Source: Beijerinckiaceae bacterium (lineage in GTDB: Bacteria > Pseudomonadota > Alphaproteobacteria > Rhizobiales > Beijerinckiaceae). From it: a stretch of DNA of 61,883 bases. The stretch is taken from assembly GCA_947454485.1 (NCBI GenBank), contig CANGJJ010000013.1, positions 1 through 61,883 on the forward strand, written 5' to 3'. The notes beneath the pieces are model-generated. The model did no database searches. It saw only the letters and a list, made by a program, of their open reading frames with translations, and was not told the DNA's origin. Positions 17,309 to 33,076 of the stretch are shown here, in pieces. A program made the translations under genes and the position numbers. How positions within the stretch are numbered: position 1 is the first letter of the stretch; each line of letters begins with the position of its first letter.

Positions 17309-18008
17309 GAGCGCACCAGCTCCAGCGCTTGAGAAATATAAAAGCCGCGTGACACACGTTCGCAGCGTCCCACCTGCCAGTCGCTGAGCATCGGATCGCG
17401 CGAAATATCGGCGATGAGATGTTGCAGGGACACAGGCTCAATCGAGGGCGAGCGATCAGCGCGCGGAAAGAGGCGACCCAAGCGATGCATCAGCGCCAGA
17501 GCTGGCGTGCGCGGTGCGAAAGTCGCGAGCATGGAGCCGCGTGTGCGCTGGCCGAGATCTCCCAGAACCTTGACCGCATCGCCTGCAGAATAGTGGATCA
17601 ATGCATCCATCGAGACGATATGGTCGAAATGACCGAGCGCGGGATCGAGCATATCGCCCGCGATGAAGGTGACGCTGCCATTGTTTAGATCGCGCGGCGC
17701 GCGCTCTTGGGCGAGACGGATGAGATTGGGAGCGATATCAACCGCCACCACATCCGCGCCGCGACGCGCAGCTTCAATAGCCAAAGCCCCCGTCCCACAA
17801 CCAGCATCGAGCACGCGCGCGCCGGTCAGATCTGCCGGCAGCCATGAGAGCAAGCAATCACGCATCTCGTTGCGGCCTGCGCGCACGGTCGCACGAATGC
17901 GGCCGACAGGCGCGTCGGAGGTCAGACGCGCCCAAGCGTCAACCGCTGTGCGATCGAAGTAGGTTTCGATCGCGCCGAGTCTGCGCTGGTAGGAGAGGGT
18001 GAGAGACA

Positions 18009-18009
<1 letters not shown>
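17305..18009 (-). CDS. bchM: Mg-protoporphyrin IX O-methyltransferase
   Basis: 234 residues from ATG 18009, which shares one base with the bchL stop (TGATG). BchM transfers a methyl group from S-adenosylmethionine to the C13 propionate of Mg-protoporphyrin IX. Seen: ETYFDRTAVDAWARL at the start, the SAM-binding ARVLDAGCGTGALAIEAARR motif, VDIAPNLIRLAQERAP and DHIVSMDALIHY. Size and order (bchL-bchM-lhaA) match other PGCs. Confidence 0.95.
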
Positions 18010-22573
<4,564 letters not shown>

Positions 22574-22602
<29 letters not shown>

Positions 22603-24106
22603 AGAGTGTCTCCACATCGATGCGGGCAAGTCCGCGTTCCGTGGCAAAGCGCTCCGTATTGCGCCGTGCTTTGGACCGCACGAAGAACGGTATTTTTCTG
22701 AGCTCCTTTTCTGCATCGAGCGACCAAGCCAGGCTGGCTGTTTGATCGACTGTGACAATGGGTTCGGGTGTCTGGACAGGCGCATCGCCGCCACCCAGAT
22801 GTGAGGGTGCTGCGCCATCGCGGAATTCGTGATCGCCACGGAACATGCCAAGCAAATGTTCTTCGAGGCCCATCATGAGCGGATGAACGAGTGTGTCGAA
22901 GAGCACATTGGCCCCTTCGAAACCCATTTGCGGTGAATAGCGCGCAGGGAAGTCCTGCACATGAACGGGCGCAGAAATGACAGCGCAAGGGACACGAAGC
23001 CGCTTGGCAATATGGCGCTCCATCTGTGTGCCGAGCACCAATTCGGCACCCGACTCAGCAATGGCCGCCTCGACATCGAGATAATCATCGCTGATCAAAG
23101 GCTCGACGCCATAGGTCTCAGCGCTGGCACGAATCTCACGCGCAAATTCACGCGAATAAGTGCCAAGGCCCACGATTTTGAAACCGAGTTCTTTTGCCGC
23201 CACATCCGCGATCGCAACCGCATGAGTTGCATCGCCAAAGATGAAGACGCGCTTGCCGGTGAGATAAGTGGAATCAACCGAGCGCGAATACCAAGGCATC
23301 CGGCCTTTGGAGCCAGCCAGAATATGGCTGACATCAAGCCCCGCCAATTCACCAACCTCCTGGATGAAGGCGCGTGTAGCGCCCACACCGATGGGAATGG
23401 TGCGCGTTGATTTTTGTCCAAAGGCACGCTGCAACCAAGAGGCTGCTTGGCCCGCCACTTCGCGATACATCACCACATTGAAATCAGCCTCGCCAAGGCG
23501 CGCGATATCAGCGGGTGTTGCCGAGAGGGGAGCAACCACATTCACATCGACGCCAATCTGGTTCAGCAGATTGCGGATCTCGATGAGATCGTCGCGATGG
23601 CGGAAGCCAAGGCTGGTCGGACCCAGAATATTGCAGAGCGGGCGCGGATGAGCGCGCTTTTCAACGGGTTTGGCGAGGGCGCGCGTGATTTGATAAAAAG
23701 TCTCTGACGCGCCCCAATTCTCTTTGCGCTGATAGGCCGGCAATTCGAGCGGGATCACGGGAATGTCGAGACCCAGCGCGTGAGCCAGACCGCCCGGATC
23801 GTCCTGAATCAATTCAGCCGTGCAAGATGCACCCACAACAAGTGCATCGGGCTTGAAACGCTCACAAGCCTGCTTGGCAGCATTCTTGAACAGCTCGGCC
23901 GTGTCACTACCCAGATCACGCGCCTGGAAGGTCGTATAAGTGACAGGCGGGCGCGTATCGCGCCGCTCGATCATCGTGAAAAGAAGATCAGCATAAGTAT
24001 CGCCTTGCGGCGCATGGAGCACATAATGAACCTTATCCATCGCCGAACAGACGCGCATCGCGCCGATATGGGGAGGTCCTTCATAGGTCCATAAAGTGAG
24101 CTGCAT
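22574..24106 (-). CDS. bchB: Light-independent protochlorophyllide reductase subunit B
   Basis: 510 residues. With BchN it forms the NifDK-like catalytic heterotetramer that reduces ring D of protochlorophyllide. The N-terminus [20 protein letters not shown] is diagnostic. D36 in [13 protein letters not shown] sits at the position of the unusual Asp ligand of the NB cluster. The middle has [17 protein letters not shown], and the C-terminal small domain starts near [19 protein letters not shown] and ends in FGR. It follows bchN by 2 bp and overlaps bchH by 29 bp. Confidence 0.97.
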
Positions 24107-24108
24107 GG

Positions 24109-25889
<1,781 letters not shown>

Positions 25890-25935
25890 AGTCCCCCCTG
25901 CCACAGCTCTAAAAACTAGGCCTCCCGCGGGAAAG

Positions 25936-25969
25936 TGTCAATTTAATTTGACGTACATTTAATTTTACA
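25936..25969. promoter_or_regulatory. Candidate PpsR operator(s) between bchF and aerR
   Basis: Two overlapping imperfect matches to TGT-N12-ACA lie in the divergent gap: TGTCAATTTAATTTGACG at 25936-25953 (last base differs) and a CGT-N12-ACA at 25952-25969. Each has one mismatch, of the same kind as the weaker member of the paired sites at bchC and crtE/crtD. The gap also includes AT-rich promoter-like sequence. PpsR control of bchF in this position is well known in other purple bacteria; binding here is inferred. Confidence 0.5.
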
Positions 25970-26117
25970 CAGGTGGATTGCCAAAGGCTTCGCATCGTTT
26001 AAGATAGGACGCTAAGTATGGTTCTGAGGGCTGGGGGCGAATGTGCGTCCCTGCCGATCGGCAGCCGCCTTAAGGGAGGCACTGGGCCTCTACGCAGCCG
26101 GGACGGAGGGTTTGCCA

Positions 26118-26993
26118 ATGGCGAGCCTCAATCGAGACGAAAGCGGCTGCGCCCCTGCCTATCACAGCAGAGGCTATGCCCCCCCATTGGCCAAGATCCC
26201 TGAGCTTGCCAAGGTTGCCAAACGCAACCCGGCCATGACCAGCCTGATCGCCGGTGAAATCATCCCCCGCCTGTCGGAAGCCTCTGGAATCGTTACAGGT
26301 GAGCTGCTTGCTCCCTATAGTCTGACCGAGCCCGAGATCGAGGCTTTCACGCAATTGGCGGGCTTTGGCCGCGCCCAAGATCTGGATTTTTTCACTGCCC
26401 GCCTCATCCAGCGCGAGGGGCATGATGCCATCGTGCTCGATCTTTTGGCGGCCACCGCCCACAAGCTCGGCCAACAATGGGTCGAGGACAAAATCGACTT
26501 TGCGACGGTGACGATCGGCGTCTGCCGTCTGCAAAGCGTGCTTCACCGCCTCAGCGATACCCATGCCCAGCGCACCCCGCAGGTGGGTGCGGCGGGGCCT
26601 GTCTATCTGGCAGCCTGTCCCGGTGAGCAGCACGACTTCGGCCTGCTTTTGGTCGCAGAATTCATGCGCAGGGCTGGAATCGACGTTAAGTTCAAGGCTG
26701 CGGCGACTGAAATGGACATTTTACACGCCGTTTCTACGACGAATGTCCAAATCGCTGGACTTTCATTGAGCCGTGAGGCAATGATCCCTCGCTTGGAATC
26801 GTTGATAAGTTCAATCCGCAAAAAGTCTCGCAATTCTGACATTCGCATCATGGTTGGCGGTCGTGTTTTTCTGGACAATCCAGACCTCGTTCGCTCAGTG
26901 GGTGCAGATTTGAAAGCTGTGGATGGACGTGACGCGGTCACCCAAGCCAAGAAGGTCATGCTGCAGCTGATGCCAGAAATGGCTATTGGCTAG
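26118..26993 (+). CDS. aerR: AerR/PpaA-type B12-binding photosynthesis regulator
   Basis: 291 residues from ATG 26118, which has GGAGGG upstream; an earlier ATG at 26043 has no such site. The C-terminal half is a cobalamin-binding-type domain: YLAACPGEQHDFGLLLVAEF holds the ExHxxG form with the His expected to ligate B12, then RRAGIDVKFKAA, VQIAGLSLSRE and IRIMVGGRVFLDNPDLVRSVGAD. In Rhodobacter, AerR/PpaA binds B12 and acts as an antirepressor of PpsR/CrtJ, linking light to pigment gene expression. It lies immediately upstream of ppsR on the same strand, the usual pairing. Confidence 0.9.
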   Translation: MASLNRDESGCAPAYHSRGYAPPLAKIPELAKVAKRNPAMTSLIAGEIIPRLSEASGIVTGELLAPYSLTEPEIEAFTQLAGFGRAQDLDFFTARLIQREGHDAIVLDLLAATAHKLGQQWVEDKIDFATVTIGVCRLQSVLHRLSDTHAQRTPQVGAAGPVYLAACPGEQHDFGLLLVAEFMRRAGIDVKFKAAATEMDILHAVSTTNVQIAGLSLSREAMIPRLESLISSIRKKSRNSDIRIMVGGRVFLDNPDLVRSVGADLKAVDGRDAVTQAKKVMLQLMPEMAIG

Positions 26994-27051
26994 AGGCGCT
27001 AACCGGCATTGAGCTCTTGCAAGGGGTTCATGCGTTGAAGGCAGGCTTTGC

Positions 27052-28458
27052 GTGAACCAGCACACCGCCTTGGAACATTTGATAGGCGACATCGACTCGA
27101 CGAGCGCGGCCCGTCTTGCGATGGCGGGCAGCGATGTCACGCTCATTATCGACGACAAGGGCATCATCCGCGAAGTTGGCGTTGATGGGACCTCGGCGGC
27201 GCTCTCCCAGAATTGGACTGGGCGCAAATGGGTCGACACGGTCACTGTTGAGAGCCGCGCAAAAGTGGAAGAGCTGCTGCGCGAAGTGCGTGAACAGGGC
27301 TCGACTCGTCACCGCGAAATCAATCACCGCTTGAGCAATGGCACGGATTTGCCCATTCGCTATTCAGGTGTGCTTATCAAGAATGATCGCATCGTCGCCA
27401 TTGGCCGCGATCTGAGCATGATCGGCTCAATTCAGCAGCGCTTGGTCGAGGCCCAGCGCAATGCCGAGCAAGAATTCATGCGCCTGCGCAGTGCTGAGAC
27501 GCGCTATCGCATTCTGTTTCAAATGGCCGAAGAGGCGATCCTGCTTCTGGACGCAAATACGCTCAAGACCATCGACGCAAACCCAGCTGCCGCAACGCTT
27601 TTGGAGGCGACCCCCGGCAAATTGGTGGGCCATGGCATGGGCGATTTCTTCACCGAATCCTCATGGAGCGATCTGTCGCGCCAGTTCGAGGGGCTGCGCT
27701 CGCTCGGCCGTTTCGAAGCCTTCCGCGCCACATTGACCAATGCTGGCCCCTGCTGGGTCTCGGCCTCGCTCTTTCGTCAGGATGTGGGCGCGCAAATTCT
27801 CGTGCGCCTGACACCATCGGTTGATCGCGCAGCCCATGCGATCCCCGCCGCCAAAGAACAGGCGCTGCAGGTCATTGATAATCTGCCCCATGCCTTTGTC
27901 GTGCTCGACACGGATGGGCGCATTCTCGATGCCAATGCTGCATTGCTTGATATGTTGGGCCTGCCCTCGGCCGCCCAAGCGCGCGGCCAAATGCTGACGC
28001 GCTGGCTCGGCCGCGCCAATGTCGATGCCAATGTGCTTTATTCCAATCTGCGCGAACATGGCACGGTGCGCGACTTCGCCACGGTCATTCAAGGCGAATA
28101 TGGAACGGCCGAAGATGTCGAGATTTCCGGCGCCGCCGTCGGCTCGGGCGCGACCCTGTGCTTTGGCCTCATCATTCATTCGCTCGCGCATCGGCGCAGC
28201 GCCAAGCCCGCTGTGGGTGATCCTGGCCGCACAGCCGATCAGCTCGCCGAACTCGTGGGCCGTATGCCGCTGAAAGAACTGGTGCGCGAAACAACCGAGA
28301 TCACCGAGCGTCTGTGCATCGCCACCGCGCTGAAACTGACAGGTGACAACCGCGCTGCCGCCTCCCAGATGCTGGGTCTGAGCCGCCAAAGCCTTTATGA
28401 CAAACTGCGTCGTTATAATATGGGCGACCTCGGCCGCTCGGATGAGGACGAGCAGTAA
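27052..28458 (+). CDS. ppsR: PpsR/CrtJ transcriptional repressor of photosynthesis genes
   Basis: 468 residues from GTG 27052; no other start codon is in frame before the upstream stop. Domain order: N-terminal PAS-like domain (residues 25-125, VTLIIDDKGIIREV), glutamine-containing linker helix (130-150), PAS1 (about 152-255, LFQMAEEAILLLDANT), PAS2 (about 272-375, VIDNLPHAFVVLDTDGRI) and a Fis-type helix-turn-helix at the C-terminus (SQMLGLSRQSLYDKLRRY). C422 in the HTH matches the redox-active Cys near 420-424 of CrtJ/PpsR. The second redox Cys expected near 250 in the linker is not there; C234 in PAS1 is the nearest. It follows aerR by 58 bp. Confidence 0.94.
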   Translation: MNQHTALEHLIGDIDSTSAARLAMAGSDVTLIIDDKGIIREVGVDGTSAALSQNWTGRKWVDTVTVESRAKVEELLREVREQGSTRHREINHRLSNGTDLPIRYSGVLIKNDRIVAIGRDLSMIGSIQQRLVEAQRNAEQEFMRLRSAETRYRILFQMAEEAILLLDANTLKTIDANPAAATLLEATPGKLVGHGMGDFFTESSWSDLSRQFEGLRSLGRFEAFRATLTNAGPCWVSASLFRQDVGAQILVRLTPSVDRAAHAIPAAKEQALQVIDNLPHAFVVLDTDGRILDANAALLDMLGLPSAAQARGQMLTRWLGRANVDANVLYSNLREHGTVRDFATVIQGEYGTAEDVEISGAAVGSGATLCFGLIIHSLAHRRSAKPAVGDPGRTADQLAELVGRMPLKELVRETTEITERLCIATALKLTGDNRAAASQMLGLSRQSLYDKLRRYNMGDLGRSDEDEQ

Positions 28459-28521
28459 AAGCTGACAGTTTAAGCGTCAGGCTGAGTGGACAGTCGGGAG
28501 AGAACCGACTAATCTGAGGGC

Positions 28522-29406
28522 ATGAAATATCCAGCGCCCTCAGTGATCCTAGAGCTCTTAAAGCCGATCACCTGGTTTGCGCCCATGTGGGCCTTTTTAT
28601 GCGGCCTTGTCTCGGTCAACACATCCCTTCTTGAGCGCTGGCCGCTCGTGCTCGGCGGCACTTTGCTCGCAGGCCCCCTCGTCTGCGGCACAAGCCAGGC
28701 TGTGAATGATTGGTTCGATCGCCATGTCGATGCGATTAACGAGCCGCTGCGCCCCATTCCCTCTGGCCGCATGCCCGGCCGTTGGGGTCTGTATATTGCC
28801 TGCATCTTCACCGCGCTGTCCGCTCTTGTTGCCTATGCACTCGGACCTGTTGTGCTGGGCGCTGCGATCTTTGGATTGGTGCTCGCCTGGGCCTATAGCG
28901 CGCCGCCCTTTCGGTTGAAGACGAATGGCTGGTGGGGCAATGCGGCTGTGGGCCTGTGCTACGAAGGCCTGCCGTGGTTCACCGGCGCGGCTGTCATGGC
29001 TGTGGCCTTTCCTGATGAACGCATCGTCATTCTCGCTGTGCTTTACAGTATTGGCGCGCATGGAATCATGACGCTGAATGATTTCAAATCGGTCGAAGGC
29101 GATATCAAACTGGGGGTCGCCTCTTTGCCAGTTCAATTAGGCGTTGATCGCGCAGCGCGCTTGGCTTGCGCAGTCATGGCCGCACCGCAGATTGTCGTCA
29201 TTTCGCTTTTACTCCAGTGGGAGCGACCCATTCATGCGGGCATCATCGCGGTCTTATTAGCTGCGCAATTTGTTTTGATGATCCGCCTGATCGCCGCGCC
29301 GCGTTTGCAGGCGGCTTGGTACAATGCAACGGGCACAAGTTTGTATGTACTGGGCATGATGGCGGCTGCTTTTGCCATGCGATCACTGGGAGGGATTGCA
29401 TCATGA
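28522..29406 (+). CDS. bchG: Bacteriochlorophyll synthase
   Basis: 294 residues with about eight membrane helices. BchG esterifies bacteriochlorophyllide a with geranylgeranyl diphosphate. The UbiA-family Mg-diphosphate motif NDWFDRHVDAINEPLRPIP (DRxxDAxNEP) and the second motif HGIMTLNDFKSVEGDIKLG are present. The N-terminus LELLKPITWFAPMWAFLCG is typical of chlorophyll synthases. It lies 63 bp after ppsR and overlaps the next gene by ATGA. Confidence 0.96.
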   Translation: MKYPAPSVILELLKPITWFAPMWAFLCGLVSVNTSLLERWPLVLGGTLLAGPLVCGTSQAVNDWFDRHVDAINEPLRPIPSGRMPGRWGLYIACIFTALSALVAYALGPVVLGAAIFGLVLAWAYSAPPFRLKTNGWWGNAAVGLCYEGLPWFTGAAVMAVAFPDERIVILAVLYSIGAHGIMTLNDFKSVEGDIKLGVASLPVQLGVDRAARLACAVMAAPQIVVISLLLQWERPIHAGIIAVLLAAQFVLMIRLIAAPRLQAAWYNATGTSLYVLGMMAAAFAMRSLGGIAS

Positions 29407-30722
29407 CCTCATCCTTGAGCTGGTTCTCCATCATTCGTATCGGCCTGGTGCAAACCGCCATCGGTGCCATTGTCGTGCAAACAACCTCGACGCTGAACCG
29501 CGTCATGGTGATTGAGATTGGCCTACCGGCCATCGTGCCGGGCCTTCTGGTAACTTTGCATTACGCAGTCCAGGCGCTGCGTCCCAAATGGGGCCATCTG
29601 TCGGATGGTGGCGGACGCCGCACCCCGTGGATCATTGCTGGCATGGCATTGCTGGCGTCCGGCGGCGCGCTCGCCTCCGTCGCGACCGCTTTGATGGCGA
29701 CGCAGCAAGTCGCGGGCATGGCCCTTGGTGTTGTCGCCTTTTTGCTGATCGGCATGGGTGTTGGTGCAGCTGGCACCTCATTGCTGACACTGCTGGCTGA
29801 GCGCGTAGCCGCTGCAAATCGCGCGGCGGCTGCCACGATTGTCTGGACCATGATGATTGCAGGCTTTGCGATCACCGCCATCAGCACTGGCAAAGCGCTT
29901 GATCCATTCTCGCTTGAGCGTCTTGTCACAGTCACCAGCGTGACCTGCCTCATCGCTTTTTGTGTCTCAGCACTCGCCATTCATGGCGTTGAAACAAAAG
30001 ATCCCGTTGCCAATCCGAAAGTGACTGCCAAGACGCCCTTTCGTCAGGCGGTTGCAGAGGTTTGGTCAGAGCCTGCAACCTTGCGCTTCACGATTTTCAT
30101 TTTCGTCTCGATGCTCGCCTATAATGCGCAAGATCTCATCCTCGAGCCTTTCGCAGGCATCGTCTATGGCATGACACCGGGGCAATCGACGCAGCTTGGC
30201 GGCTTGCAACATGCTGGCGTTCTGGTCGGCATGATTGGCGTGGCTGTCGTCACGCAGATCTTCAAACGCGGTGAAGCGCATGTGCTGCGTCAATTCATGG
30301 TCTGGGGCTGTCTTGCCTCTGCCATCTCCATGGCCGCTGTTGCCATGGGCGGCGTGATGGGTGCGCAATGGCCTATTCGCAGCGCTGTCTTTAGTTTGGG
30401 CGTGGCCAATGGTGTCTTCTCCATCGCAGCCATCGGCGCGATGATGGCCATGGCGCGGTCAGGCCATGCGTCGCGCGAAGGTGTGCGCATGGGACTATGG
30501 GGCGCAGCGCAAGCCATCGCCTTTGCCCTTGGCGGGCTTGTCGGCACAAGCGCCGTTGATCTGGCGCGTATCGCATCAGGCTCGCCCACCCTCGCCTATA
30601 CGATTGTCTTCTTTGGCGAGGCCGTCGCCTTCGCACTCGCCGCATTGCTTGCCTTCTATGTCGGCAAGCCCGCTAAAGACGAGCCAACATCCTTCACGCA
30701 AGATGTGGAGCAGGCAGCATGA
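29403..30722 (+). CDS. PucC-family (BCD) membrane protein between bchG and bchP
   Basis: 439 residues from ATG 29403, which overlaps the bchG stop. About 12 membrane segments; the family markers QTTSTLNRVMVIEIGLPAIV, LRPKWGHLSDGGGRRTPWI and YNAQDLILEPFAGIVYGMTP relate it to LhaA and PucC. The equivalent gene (orf428 in R. capsulatus, sometimes bch2) sits between bchG and bchP in many PGCs. It probably delivers or channels bacteriochlorophyll for light-harvesting assembly. It overlaps bchP by 4 bp. Confidence 0.9.
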   Translation: MTSSLSWFSIIRIGLVQTAIGAIVVQTTSTLNRVMVIEIGLPAIVPGLLVTLHYAVQALRPKWGHLSDGGGRRTPWIIAGMALLASGGALASVATALMATQQVAGMALGVVAFLLIGMGVGAAGTSLLTLLAERVAAANRAAAATIVWTMMIAGFAITAISTGKALDPFSLERLVTVTSVTCLIAFCVSALAIHGVETKDPVANPKVTAKTPFRQAVAEVWSEPATLRFTIFIFVSMLAYNAQDLILEPFAGIVYGMTPGQSTQLGGLQHAGVLVGMIGVAVVTQIFKRGEAHVLRQFMVWGCLASAISMAAVAMGGVMGAQWPIRSAVFSLGVANGVFSIAAIGAMMAMARSGHASREGVRMGLWGAAQAIAFALGGLVGTSAVDLARIASGSPTLAYTIVFFGEAVAFALAALLAFYVGKPAKDEPTSFTQDVEQAA

Positions 30723-31912
30723 GCACAGAAATCTTCGATGTCATCATCGTTGGCGGTGGCCCTGCTGGTGCCACAGCTGCCCATGATCTGGCTTATGCAG
30801 GACGTCATGTTCTGCTGCTTGATCGCGCCGGACGCATCAAACCATGTGGCGGCGCTATTCCCCCGCGCCTCATTCGCGACTTTGAAATCCCGGATTCTTT
30901 GCTCTGCGCCAAGATCCGCTCCGCGCGGATGATCGCGCCCTCCAATACCGCTGTTGATATGCCCATCGACACCGGTTTTGTTGGCATGGTGGATCGCGAA
31001 CATTTCGACCATTATCTGCGTCAACGCGCGGTTGAGGCTGGCGCCGTTCTCGTCGATGGCAGTTTTGCTGATCTCACCCGCAGCGAAGATGGTACCTGCA
31101 TCGTCACCTATCAATGCAAAGAAAGCCGCAGTCGTGTTGAAGCGCGCGCTTTATGTGTGATTGGTGCTGATGGTGCCAATTCAGCTGTAGCACGCGTAGC
31201 CCTTCCCAAATCAGGGCGCCCACCTTTCGTCTTCGCTTATCATGAGATCATTCGCACGCCGCAGGCCATGCCCAATGCGAGCGGTGCGCCGACGCGCTGC
31301 GATGTCTATTACCAAAGCTCGGTCTCTCCCGATTTTTATGGCTGGGTCTTTCCTCATGGACAGACCATGAGTATTGGCACGGGCTCGGCCCATAAAGGTT
31401 TCTCACTGCGCCAATCAGTGGCAGAACTGCGCGAGAAACTCGGCCTTGATCAATGCGAGACGATCCGCACAGAAGGCGCGCCTTTGCCTTTGTATCCCGC
31501 CCGCAAATGGGACAATGGACGCGATGTGATTTTGGCCGGCGATGCGGCGGGTGTGGTTGCGCCCTCCTCCGGGGAAGGCATCTATTATGCTATGGCAAGT
31601 GGACGTCTTGCCGCTGAATCGGTGGACGAGTTGCTGGCGACGGGCAATACCAAGGCGCTGGCAAAAGCACGCAAACGCTTCATGAAGGAACATGGTCGCG
31701 TCTTCTTCATTCTGTGGATCATGCAGACCTTCTGGTACAAAAACGACAAGCGCCGCGAAACCTTCGTCAAGATCTGTCGCGATCCTGATGTGCAGCGCCT
31801 GACCTGGGAAAGCTATATGGAGAAGAAGATCACGCGCCGCGAACCGATGGCGCATCTGCGTGTCTTCTTCAAAGATCTCGGACATATGTTTGGCCTGCTG
31901 CGCACCTCCTGA
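30719..31912 (+). CDS. bchP: Geranylgeranyl diphosphate/bacteriochlorophyll reductase
   Basis: 397 residues. BchP reduces the geranylgeranyl tail of bacteriochlorophyll to phytyl in three NADPH-dependent steps. Seen: FAD-binding VIIVGGGPAGATAAHDLAYA, LLLDRAGRIKPCGGAIPPRL, and the second FAD motif VILAGDAAGVVAPSSGEGIYYAM. It closes the aerR-ppsR-bchG-orf-bchP plus-strand group and is followed by a strong hairpin terminator. Confidence 0.96.
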   Translation: MSTEIFDVIIVGGGPAGATAAHDLAYAGRHVLLLDRAGRIKPCGGAIPPRLIRDFEIPDSLLCAKIRSARMIAPSNTAVDMPIDTGFVGMVDREHFDHYLRQRAVEAGAVLVDGSFADLTRSEDGTCIVTYQCKESRSRVEARALCVIGADGANSAVARVALPKSGRPPFVFAYHEIIRTPQAMPNASGAPTRCDVYYQSSVSPDFYGWVFPHGQTMSIGTGSAHKGFSLRQSVAELREKLGLDQCETIRTEGAPLPLYPARKWDNGRDVILAGDAAGVVAPSSGEGIYYAMASGRLAAESVDELLATGNTKALAKARKRFMKEHGRVFFILWIMQTFWYKNDKRRETFVKICRDPDVQRLTWESYMEKKITRREPMAHLRVFFKDLGHMFGLLRTS

Positions 31913-31994
31913 GGGCGGTGGGATATTGGCAGTTGGCAATCGGCAGTCGTCGGTTGCGACCGGTCGCTTGTAAAACGGCAAGTCAGTGCAAAAA

Positions 31995-32022
31995 AAAACG
32001 GAGAGCCGAGGCTCTCCGTTTT
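31995..32022. terminator. Bidirectional intrinsic terminator between bchP and pufC
   Basis: Perfect hairpin ACGGAGAGC-CGAG-GCTCTCCGT, extended by AAAA on the left and TTTT on the right and set in an A8 and a TTTTCTTTT tract. It therefore can stop both the plus-strand bchP transcript and the minus-strand puf transcript, whose last gene pufC ends at 32045. Confidence 0.92.
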
Positions 32023-32044
32023 CTTTTGAGATGTGATCTCTTGG

Positions 32045-33076
32045 CTATTGCTTGGGTGCAGGGCCCAGCTCAGCGAGATAGTCTTTCAACATGCTCACAC
32101 CATAGAGCGGCTTATTGACGCCCTGATGGCAGGTCGTGCAGCCGACCTTCGCCACATCACCTTCAGGTCCCAAACGATGGGGCGGGAAAGTGGATTGCAG
32201 TGGCGTCATGAAGCTATTGTTCAACTCACGCGCCATGCGGATGCCATACCAGGCAGTCGCACGCTGCGGCGTCGATTCTTCCCACGAGCTGAAAGCGCGT
32301 GAGTTGTGGCAGAAGGTGCAATTCACACCCAGACCCGTGCTCATATGGATCATGAGCGAATAGGTCTGTTCCGCACGCTGGATCGGCGCACCAGCCTCAC
32401 CGGTCGGCAAAGCTGTGGCAGCTGCCACGCGGATCTCTTCTTTACCCAACAAAAGCGGGGTGAAGGGATCACGCGGCAAGGAGGCGCGGTCGATCATGGG
32501 TGCAGCCATGTTCTGACCAGCCGGACTTGCAGCAGAGCCTGCGGTTTGCGGTCCCTTGTCAGAGAACCAGACACCATTGGGCACAGCCTGACCGCGATGG
32601 CAGGTGTAGCAAGTGACACCTGTCTGGCCGACATGACTTGACCAATTTGTGTTGATCTCTTGCGTCATCTGAATCATGCGACGCGCGACGACCTTCGTAT
32701 ACATTTTGTCATCAGCGAGATTGTCGAGGTTGTGGCAATAGCCACAGCCCTCTTCAGGTGCCACCCATTCGGTCATGGCAGCCATGACACGCAGGAACTG
32801 ACCCTCGCTGAGGTGGCCCAGAACTTTCACATTCTGATAGGCCTTCGAGGCTTTGTCGCCCGATGCATCAGCCGCAGGCTGCGCTTCGGGAACAGCATTG
32901 GCCTCACGCTTGGCTTGCACGCGCGCCTTGTTGTCGATCTGCGCTGCGCCCGTGCCGCGATAGCCCGACTGGGTGCTTTCTTGCGGGGGGGCATCACAGC
33001 CAGCCAGAAGGCCGGCTGCCATCAAGGCAGCGCCCATCAGCGCCATGCGCGGCGCTTGGAAGAATAGTGCTTTCAT
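32045..33076 (-). CDS. pufC: Reaction-centre tetraheme cytochrome c subunit
   Basis: 343 residues. PufC donates electrons to the photo-oxidised special pair. A lipoprotein signal is visible: hydrophobic leader ending LLAGC with C27 as the lipid-modified residue, so the protein is anchored to the periplasmic face. Four heme sites are present: CGYCH, CYTCH, CTFCH and CTTCH. It is the last gene of the superoperon, overlaps pufM by ATGA and is followed by the shared terminator. Confidence 0.97.
   Translation of the reverse strand: MKALFFQAPRMALMGAALMAAGLLAGCDAPPQESTQSGYRGTGAAQIDNKARVQAKREANAVPEAQPAADASGDKASKAYQNVKVLGHLSEGQFLRVMAAMTEWVAPEEGCGYCHNLDNLADDKMYTKVVARRMIQMTQEINTNWSSHVGQTGVTCYTCHRGQAVPNGVWFSDKGPQTAGSAASPAGQNMAAPMIDRASLPRDPFTPLLLGKEEIRVAAATALPTGEAGAPIQRAEQTYSLMIHMSTGLGVNCTFCHNSRAFSSWEESTPQRATAWYGIRMARELNNSFMTPLQSTFPPHRLGPEGDVAKVGCTTCHQGVNKPLYGVSMLKDYLAELGPAPKQ

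Noticed and set aside
22603-22851. 83-residue N-terminal extension of BchH
   Set aside because: It lies within bchB, is not BchH-like, and conserved sequence begins after ATG 22602.
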